From NCBI GenBank assembly GCA_023052935.1, contig CM041294.1, positions 151,304,899 to 151,368,898 of the forward strand: DNA of 64,000 nucleotides, read 5' to 3'. Below the pieces are notes generated by a model. It saw nothing but the letters and a program-made list of their open reading frames with translations, did not search any database and was not told where the DNA came from. Made by a program: the position numbers and the translations under genes. The DNA is from Piezodorus guildinii. Its lineage: Eukaryota; Arthropoda; Insecta; Hemiptera; Pentatomidae. Below, in pieces: positions 56,301 to 64,000 of this stretch; the stretch's first letter is position 1; every line of letters begins with the position of its first letter.

Positions 56301-57119
56301 AGTAAATATATTATCTCTAATACAATTTAAACCAATGCTTGACCAACAGACAGAACAAAAGCCGCTGATGTAAACTAAATTAGCAAATCGCAATATCAGG
56401 ATTTTTTTTTTCTCATCCGAAACAGTCATTTGTAAATTGATGAGCTGTTTATGTATGAAAGGAAAATCTTGAAGCCCATTCATTGTTTTGCAAATATTTT
56501 AAATTCGCTAGATTCGACATTGAATTTACAAAACCGTGGGTACTATACCCTAGCTGTTTGGCATTTGAGTATCGGAATGGAATTTGTGCTAGCCTAGCAC
56601 AGGAATTCTTTTCCCTACTTCAAATATGACGGTTTATTGTTGGTTAAGATTAGTGAGGCCTATGGTGAGGGCTGCCAGGTAGAAAGTGACTCACCTCTGC
56701 CAAAACTCTTTCTTCTTTCTTGACACAAAGACAAAAACAGAATACGGACAAATTTTGCGAAAATATATCTTGGCTTGAAAAAATATTTTCTCTTGACTCT
56801 TCCTTAATGTTTATATTTACTGACGTTTCAGGAAATATTGTAGTTTTTTTTTTTTTTTTTTTTTTGTCTAATAATATATTTTTTTAAAATATTTATATAA
56901 AAAAATTATTTATAAATCCTTGTTTAATAATTTGAATTATCTGATAATAAGAATGGTTGAACATTTACGAATGTCAAAAATGCATAATAGCCAATAATAA
57001 TTATTAATTCAACAATATTTATAATAAGTTCAAATGATATATTCTGAAAAATATAAGGTAAAAATCATATTCATCAGACTTTTTCTATTCATATGATGTT
57101 TTAATTATTAATCTTACTT
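56301..57119. other. No gene seen
   Basis: AT-rich, with a T-run at 56845-56865. No supported feature. Confidence 0.5.
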
Positions 57120-57580
57120 ATTACCAATCTGGACTAACGGAGTAGAGCTATAAGGCTCTGCAGAACCATCGAATTCTTCCCTTCATCCAATACTTACAAT
57201 CCAAAATCCTTTGTATAATCCTCAACGCTCGGTAGTTTGTCACGAATAAATTCAACCATAAAGATCTTAATGTTCCATGTGTCACTGATTTGGCCCGGAC
57301 CAGGTATCAATCATTTCATGAAAAACTCCATTCTCACTCTGACCTACTACTTTCAATCCTTTCTTCCTCTTCAATTCCTCATAATAATCCGAGGCGCCTG
57401 AAAAGGATATGGCCCCAGGACTTTCTAGTTAAGAATATTTTTAGAGTGCTCCCAATGAGAAGTTTCTCTGCATGTATTTCATGTCATTGTATTATATAAC
57501 TATCACATTAACTTGATGTATTTTTTTTTTTTTTTTTTTGTACAGTTGTAAATATCAATAAAAATATTTTAAAAACACAA
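57120..57580 (+). pseudogene. Jk-C 3' fragment
   Basis: It starts at the RPIWT.GVELW region (57125) and runs through SKILCIILNA, ARTRYQSFHEKLHSHS, and NPRRLKRIWPQDFLV to a 3' UTR with AATAAAAATATTTTAAAAAC. An internal T-run lies at about 57521-57539. Stops and a frameshift near 57280 make it a pseudogene. Confidence 0.75.
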
Positions 57581-57890
57581 AACAATCTTACTTAATAAGT
57601 CCAAACACCTTTTTTTTTTTCTTTTTTTTTAAGTCTGTTTTTTTTTTTTTTTTATAATCGACTCTTTTAAATGTTTAGTACACATTAAATAATATATATA
57701 ATTTTCAAAACAAGTCCTGTAATTAATTACTGTACTTATATAAATTAACATACATTTAACTGATTACATTGCAATTATAATTGGGCATGCTTCATAATTT
57801 TTTATTTGAACGAAACAGTTAAAATGATTAATTTTTTTTACAACCATTTTTTTTCCTGTTCATTTTTACTTTTTCGGGAAGCTCCATTTT
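57581..57890. other. T-rich intergenic DNA
   Basis: Several long T-runs, no gene. Confidence 0.6.
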
Positions 57891-57891
57891 A

Positions 57892-58160
57892 CTTTTTCAT
57901 ATTCACATAAGTATTCACTAACTTTCATTAATATAATTTATTTATTTCTTTAAGTTTAATTACATTTTCTAAACGTTTCGGGGCTTTGCCCCTATTTTCA
58001 AGACTGTTATGCATATTGTATACATTCTTATATAAACTTTTTTCAATATATTGTATGATGTCTATAGGACGAAAAGTTTAAACAAATGTAATAAAACTTA
58101 CTAATATAAAAAATAAATTATATTAATGAAAGTTTGTGAATGCTAATATGAATATAAAAA
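57892..58160. mobile_element. Foldback/MITE-like element with long inverted repeats
   Basis: The left arm at about 57894-57981 and the right arm at about 58069-58158 are inverted copies (TTTCATTAATATAATTTATT against AATAAATTATATTAATGAAA, and ATTACATTT against AAATGTAAT, in matching order). A short middle includes GGGGCTTTGCCCC. It has no coding capacity. The target duplication was not resolved because the flanks are A/T runs. Confidence 0.7.
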
Positions 58161-59572
58161 AAAAAAAAAAAAAAATCGTTCCTTTAGACTTTCTCTCTCT
58201 CTCCCTCTCTCTCATATATATATATATATATATTCAACATCAAGAAATTCTCAGAATGTTATAAAAATATAGTTTTATTTTTATTGAGTGAATCTCAACA
58301 CCCTCAAAAACGAAAAATGCTAAATTTCTACAATTTTATTTTTAAATAATTAACCATATCAAGCTTTTATTAATAACAAATAGTTTTGTTGATTTTAATA
58401 TTGCTATCGATGTAAACTATGAATGAATCAGATGTATAACTAAAGCGAAAAAAAAAGATTTATTTTAAGCTTGAATAAGAATAAAATAAAAAAATATTTA
58501 ACTTACAAAATCGTAATGTTATGGAGAGCAAGAAAAACGCCTAAATTTAATTGGTTGTTATGGACAATAATTTATGTCTTTAAACTAACATTAAAATTTA
58601 TTTCGAATAGAAATAATTGTAGAGACAATTGTATCAGTAATTAATATAAAATAAGATAAAAACATTAAATCTAAAAAAGGAATATTTCGTCAGTTTACCT
58701 CATAAAAATAAATAAACTAATAAAAAATAAATATTAAAAACAATTATTTTTATAAATATTAGTACAGTAGTGTAAACAATAAACTTCCTTCAAAATACGA
58801 TAATTATTACAAACATTTGTTGGTCCGTATTGTTAATATTAATGAAAATTATGTTAATATTCTGGTAGTAAGAATAAATTGTTTAAATTTTAATTTTGAA
58901 ACAAAATTTTAATCCAAAACACATTTCAAAGCTTTGGTTCTGGGACCAAGAAAGCTCCTTTCAGCTCATAAATCTCGCCATAAAACCCATAACCAGGCTG
59001 TACCTGAGTCAGGTATTGCAATAAAATATGTTCCTTTTTCCATTCAATAAAATGAAATTCCTCTTAACATATTCTGCAATAACAACAAATTTTGCCAGAT
59101 TTTTTAATTAACAGCGAGAAACCAGAAATGGCCACCCTTTTTATCCCTTATCTTCTGTTGAGCACCATTTCACCCGCTGTGTACTCAAAGCCTATATGAA
59201 CTTTTTTAATAGACTCCCACTCAACTTCTTTTCGGAACTGCTTGCAAGCTGTTTAGGAATAAGTTTTCATCGCACGAGTAAAATTTTCGTTAACTCTCGT
59301 CTATTAAACTCTTAAAAAATGTTTTAAATGCAAATTAATGTTTACACATTCTCATCGGTTTCTACATTTCGTTTCAGTATGGCTAATTTTTTTCAATAAT
59401 GAACCATTGTAACCGAACAAGAAAAAAATAGTAATAAATGCCTATTACAAATTGTCTTAATAATAATTTTTCTCTTTTGTTCTAAGTCGATTATCGAATT
59501 CTTTCCACTTACATATTTACCCGTTCATATTCAACGGAAGTTTACTTAAACAGATTTTGAAAATCTATTTTT
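58161..59572. repeat. AT-rich, (CT)n(TA)n at 58190-58231
   Basis: A CT run passes into a TA run at 58190-58231. The rest is very AT-rich with no supported gene. Confidence 0.6.
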
Positions 59573-60290
59573 ACTTTCACTTACCTGTATATGAAATAAA
59601 TAGGAAAGTATTGCGTTCGTGAAAATTTTCGAATTCCAGTTTTCAACGGAAATACAGTTTTAGGGTCCCCTGAGTCCAAATAACCAAGTCTCGAAAAAAG
59701 GATTCTGTGTGTCCATATGTGGTAAGTCTAACGCGAAAACGAACAGACCTACAAAACTGAAATTTCATATGTAAAAAAAACTATACGCTCGAGATGTTAC
59801 AGCATTTTTACTAAATCGCTGTGGAAGTGCGTTATATACCTTGCATTTGACCTTTTTACGATTTTCTCAAAAACGGCTATAACGATTTTGATTAAACTTA
59901 CTATATCGATGTAACATCTAATGGGCTTTAATATCATGTAGGTTTTATTCTGATTGAAATAGTCTGACAGGTCTTAAATGCCTATATGTAAATTTAGAAT
60001 CGGATAACAGAAAAGCCACTTTTTATTATGCATATAGCACTTTTTTACGATTCTTAAAAAAACTACTGTAACAATTTTGATTCAACTTTCTTTATCGATA
60101 TTAAATTTAATAAAATTTATATTCCATCTGATTTAAATTGTCTAAGATGATATAAATGCCGATATTTAAATCGTTTTTCCTCCAAAGTACCTTTAATTTC
60201 GAAGATTCGAAAAAAATAACCAGTTCATCTTCATATCATTAATAAGAAACCAGTAAATATACAATCTGAATTAATTCTATTATCAACTAA
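59573..60290 (+). mobile_element. HPE copy 7, 3'-truncated
   Basis: Starts ACTTTCACTTACC, a loop, then ATAGGAAAGTATTGCG(T/A)TCGTGAAAA, TTAGGGTCCCCTGAGTCC. It follows the family order to TCTGACAGGTCTTAAATGCC and then repeats a related stretch in a degraded form. Confidence 0.7.
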
Positions 60291-60668
60291 AGTAGAGAAG
60301 AGAAAAAAAAATAATTTTATGTTTTCAAGTAATGTAGGTTTTTAATTTAGGAAAGCTTATGATTCTAGAAATTTTTTTATCTTATATAAAAAGCTGTAAA
60401 ACTAAATGCAGGCTATTTTCTGTAATCCTTTTAACCTTTATTCAACTCCAACATTATTTAATTTTTTTTTTATTAATATTTTTTTTCTCTGTTACGAAGG
60501 TATTTAGTTCAAATTATCATTGAGTCATTGATTTCAAAAAAGTACTATATCCATCTAGGAAATCCTGGATTTACCGGAAGCGCGAAAATCTCTCATTACT
60601 ATATTATTAAACAGCTAATTTGGGTCTTTTTGACATTAAAATTAGAATTATGTTTTTACTATAATAAT
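60291..60668. other. No gene seen
   Basis: AT-rich intergenic DNA. Confidence 0.5.
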
Positions 60669-60979
60669 AACATCATATTAAAGCGGGAACACTTGTAGCT
60701 GGGTGGTTAGCATAACAGCCTCCTATGGCAAAGGTCACGGGTTCGAACCCGCAGGTGGTCCTAGGATTTTTTAATGGTAGCAAAAAATCCTTAGTTATGC
60801 CGTCCTTCGGAGGGGACGTTAAAAAGAAGTCCTGAACCTGTGCGATGTCAGGTACTCGTTAAACATCCCTATCCTAATAAAACCTGGATAGGCAAAATTT
60901 AAGACTCCCACTGTAGGATCGTCCGATTAGTAGCATAAAGTGACGTTAAATAAATAAACAAACAAACATCATATTAAAG
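60669..60979 (+). mobile_element. SINE-T, best copy, 15-bp target duplication
   Basis: The 281-bp SINE at 60684-60964 is flanked by AACATCATATTAAAG at 60669-60683 and 60965-60979. The tRNA-like head has an A box around 60701-60714 (GGGTGGTTAGCATAAC) and a perfect B box GGGTTCGAACCC (60739-60750). The body includes TTAGTTATGCCGTCCTTCGG, GTGCGATGTCAGGTACTCG, and CCTGGATAGGCAAAATTTAA. The tail is GTTAAATAAATAAACAAACA. The intact promoter and clean flanks make this the youngest SINE-T here. Confidence 0.9.
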
Positions 60980-61774
60980 TTATGAAATGAATTTTTTTAG
61001 ATTGATTTGGAACAAAAATAAATGCGTAATTAGTACTTTTAACAAATGACCCCATTTCTAAATCGCGTTTTTTAAAGACTTGAGAGTTCATTAGATAAAA
61101 TCAAATAGAATATTTAGATAAAACTAAATGATGAGAATACAAATACGTAAAAAAATCAATTTCCTAAAAAATGTCCTTTAGTACCTTTTGGAAATCAACG
61201 TCTCAATTCTTCCCTTGCCAAAAATACTACAATATTAAGTTTCTGAGCGAAAAATTAATATCCAGTTTGTATTCGATGGGTCAATATGACATTATCAAGT
61301 ATTTCCATCATATCTTTACCCCAAAAGTTTTTTTTTTCCACATAAGAGATCGCTTAAAAGCAATAATACAAATAATTAGTTGAGATAACATTGTCGGATA
61401 ACGGAATCTAACCCGGAAAAGTCTTGAAGGTTCTAATTGATCACCTTTCAGTTTTATCATGAATTTCAAAAGCTTGCAGAAAATAAAACTAAAGAAAAAA
61501 CAACTTATAAACGCTCACTTGTGGCGGGGAGTTGAGCCACTCGGCGAAATAATTACATAACCCGGACCCCCGTCAGCGCGGAAATAGACATAACATGGTT
61601 CAATCCCAACTTATCTTGGAAGTGTCTAGTCCAAGAGTATCTATATCGGTCCTCGATATGATAAGGTATACGTAAATACTGATGGTACATAGAGTTAAAA
61701 GTGAGACTTATGCCAAAGTTTAAAAGTTGAAAAATACCATCAAATTATTACTCATTAAGACCAAATAATCAAAA
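60980..61774. other. No gene; tRNA-like trace at 61515-61560
   Basis: A weak tRNA-like A box on the minus strand (GCCGAGTGGCTCAACTCC, near 61545) stands alone without a foldable tRNA. No gene is supported. Confidence 0.45.
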
Positions 61775-61775
61775 A

Positions 61776-62275
61776 ATCTGGTGCGGGCAACACACGACTT
61801 TCACTTACCTCCATTTTTAAAATCAATGAAAAGAATTTTCAAAAACAGTTAGAGATAAAAATACGTGAACCTATTAAGGAATTAATTAAATTGAATTTAT
61901 ATAGAAACATGTGTTTTATTAAAAAATCTATTATATTATTATCTAAAATAAAAAGTTAGTTTTATCTTCTTTTCATCACTCTCTATTAACTTTTAAAAGC
62001 TTGTGTATGAGATAATATTTTTCTAAAATCTTTAGCTTTCCAACGGTACATCATACATGTATATTACTGCTCTTAAGTTCAAAAACGAAAAATTGCATTA
62101 AAAAAATATTCTTTTTGTTTTCTCATTTAGTTGGGTATCGAATTTATTCAATATAATAACAAGATAATATAGTATTTAACATAATCAGTTAGTTTTAACT
62201 TCTTTTCATCACACTCTATTAACGTTTAAAAGCTTGTGTATGAGATTATATTTTTTCTAAAATCTTTAGCATTCC
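61776..62275 (-). mobile_element. HPE copy 8 and adjoining partial repeat
   Basis: Clean end AAATCTGGTGCGGGCAACAC, ACGACTTTCACTTACCTCC, then the uninterrupted family order to TTTCCAACGGTACATCATAC and AACGAAAAATTGCATT (62100). A second partial copy of the middle part follows at 62185-62275. This copy supplies the empty sites for the insertions in HPE copy 1. Confidence 0.75.
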
Positions 62276-62648
62276 TTTTTTTTTTTTTTTATTTTGATTC
62301 CACGTATGTTAAAGTGCAAAACTTAAAAATGTAAAGAGAAGAGAAAGTTCAAATCAATTATTTAGCTAAACCTAAAATTTTGAAAAGTGCTAACATTATT
62401 AGCTAAACTTAAAATTCTGAGGAACATTTTGATACCACCTAATATATATATAATATATAATATAGATAATATATTATACTATATATATATATATATAGTT
62501 TTTTTAATTGAACAATTTCATTTAATTTTTTTTTCAATAATGTAACTCGTTATTTTATTATTATTAATATACAAGAAACATAAGGTGTAAAATTGTCGTA
62601 AATAAAAGGAAATGGTATGGAATATAATATAGTGCCTTATATATATAT

Positions 62649-62679
<31 letters not shown>

Positions 62680-64000
62680 GTTATGAGAAAAAACCGCTTA
62701 GAGAACGGATTTAATTGGTATCCAGTTTTTAGATCTCACTGATATAAAATTAATATAAAACCTCATAATTTTTGGAGAAAGGTAGAAGTATTAATTTTTT
62801 TTTTTTTTTCTAGGTCGATTTTATAGGTTACATAGTAAAAATGATGAAAAGTCGATGACCTGTTTTGGTTTATTTGTTAAAACAATCGAAATTGATCTTC
62901 TGGTATTCAGATAAATATCAGTATAATATATTTTCATATAACGTGAATCTATTGTGGAGAAATAATAAAAAATAAATAATACTCTTAACAGACAATTTTT
63001 TTTTGTCAAATAAAAACAAACAATTGTAATTACCAGCTGATTCACGACATATGAAGAACGAATTTTTTTTTATATTAGCTAATTAAATTTGATTACATGT
63101 TTGGATAAATTATTGCATAAATAAAAAAACTTTCGCTTATTGATAGGTTATGATGATAGTACACAAACCAGAAGAACTGCTATGATAGTTGCGAGGCCTT
63201 GTTTAATATTCACCACATCCCACCAATTATAGTTCGCCGTCCATTTATCTTACTATCGCCTTTCATTCATCGATTGAATTTAAAGGCTACCTAGGTTTAA
63301 AATCTTCGGTGGCTTTTAAAAGGTCTAGTCAACTGCTTATGGTCTTAATTGTTTTAGGATTTTTTTTTAGGGCAATTATGAGGGAATATTAATAATATTT
63401 ACTTTTTTTTTTTTTTATAACTACCTACATGGTACTTGTAAAAAAAAAACTTATGGTAGTAGATAAAGCACTAGAATACTATTCTCCAGTATTGTGTTCA
63501 AATCCTGCAGTGGCGGATTAATTATTAATTTTTTTTCACTGAGATAATCACCTATAAAATACCTACAGCTTTTTTTTAAAGCTTAGCTGTAATTTTTCAC
63601 AGGTTGAGAACAAAAGTGTTTCTCTTATTTCTTGTTGAGGAAATTTAATAATTAAAAAAAAATCAGGAATGTGATCAAGAATTTATTTTTTTATTTTTTT
63701 CTTAAACGCCGTCTAAATACTAATAATGTGAAAATTAAATGCTTGCTTGCAGAAAAACAGTCTCTAACGTTAATTAATTTTATATTTTTTGTTTAATATT
63801 TTTATTTAAACCCATAATATTTACATTGTAGTAATATATTTTTTTTTTTTTTTAGTAATAACACATAACTGAAATGAAAATATTTTAAAATCCGCACAAC
63901 AAAAGCTATTTATATTTGTGTAGAGTTTTGGACCAGTAAATATTTCCAAATGGGCAAAAGATGAACTGTAGTACTTGCATTAACCATAAAAAAACATGGG
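62276..64000. repeat. AT-rich DNA with TA microsatellites; SINE-U-like head at 63450-63540
   Basis: TA-rich arrays at about 62440-62500 and 62637-62680. At 63450-63540 a tRNA-like head with GATAAAGCACTAGAATACTA and a B box GTTCAAATCC is present, similar to SINE-U. No coding region is supported. Confidence 0.5.

Noticed and set aside
61515..61560. tRNA-Ser/Leu-like gene on the minus strand
   Set aside because: Only an A-box-like string is present; the rest does not fold as a tRNA.
1..64000. Endogenous virus or host gene
   Set aside because: No capsid, envelope, viral polymerase or exon-like host domain was recognised; all conserved domains belong to transposable elements.

Overview
This is AT-rich, gene-poor eukaryotic DNA, most likely from an arthropod and probably an insect. 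I found no host protein-coding gene and no convincing host tRNA or rRNA gene. The window is a layered deposit of transposable elements. The arthropod reading rests on several Jockey-clade non-LTR retrotransposon families (gag-like ORF1 with three CCHC knuckles, ORF2 with APE endonuclease and reverse transcriptase), mariner transposons with TA target duplications, tRNA-derived SINEs and a Helitron-like element. The species cannot be named from this sequence. Element names below (Jk-A to Jk-D, HPE, SINE-T, SINE-U, SINE-W, repeat S) are local labels only.

Layout. 0-10 kb: old fragments of Jk-B and Jk-C, a nest (hairpin element HPE interrupted by a Helitron-like element and a SINE), an RTE-like relic, an RNase H relic and a tandemly doubled RTE-like 3' end. 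10-22 kb: 3' fragments of Jk-C and Jk-B, several SINE-T copies, mariner and RT relics, one HPE copy. 22.4-26.7 kb: a nearly intact Jockey element on the minus strand (Jk-D), with ORF1 intact and ORF2 broken by one in-frame stop, followed by a minus-strand SINE. 28.6-46.25 kb: a multi-level nest. HPE is interrupted by Jk-C (-), which is interrupted by Jk-A (+), which is interrupted by full-length Jk-B (-). Target-site duplications support the three internal insertions. Across this nest lies a direct tandem duplication of about 7.4-7.5 kb (28322-35720 and 35721-43229). Its second copy starts with about 1.9 kb of indel-rich sequence and then becomes almost identical, a pattern that suggests an assembly artifact. 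46.25-50.1 kb: two deleted mariner copies of one family, one inserted in Jk-C and one in repeat S. 50-64 kb: mostly non-coding AT-rich DNA with HPE copies, a long-arm foldback element, one SINE-T copy with a 15-bp target duplication, and a GC-rich segment with a perfect 14-bp inverted repeat.

How the parts work together. Autonomous Jockey elements make an RNA-binding ORF1 protein and an EN-RT ORF2 protein and insert by target-primed reverse transcription, which explains the many 5'-truncated 3' ends with poly(A) and variable target duplications. SINEs use Pol III A/B boxes and borrow such machinery. The mariner copies here lack two of three catalytic aspartates and could move only in trans. 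The most interesting items are the nest with its datable order, the suspicious tandem duplication, and the HPE family, whose near-perfect terminal hairpin recurs in several copies and which I cannot assign to a known class.
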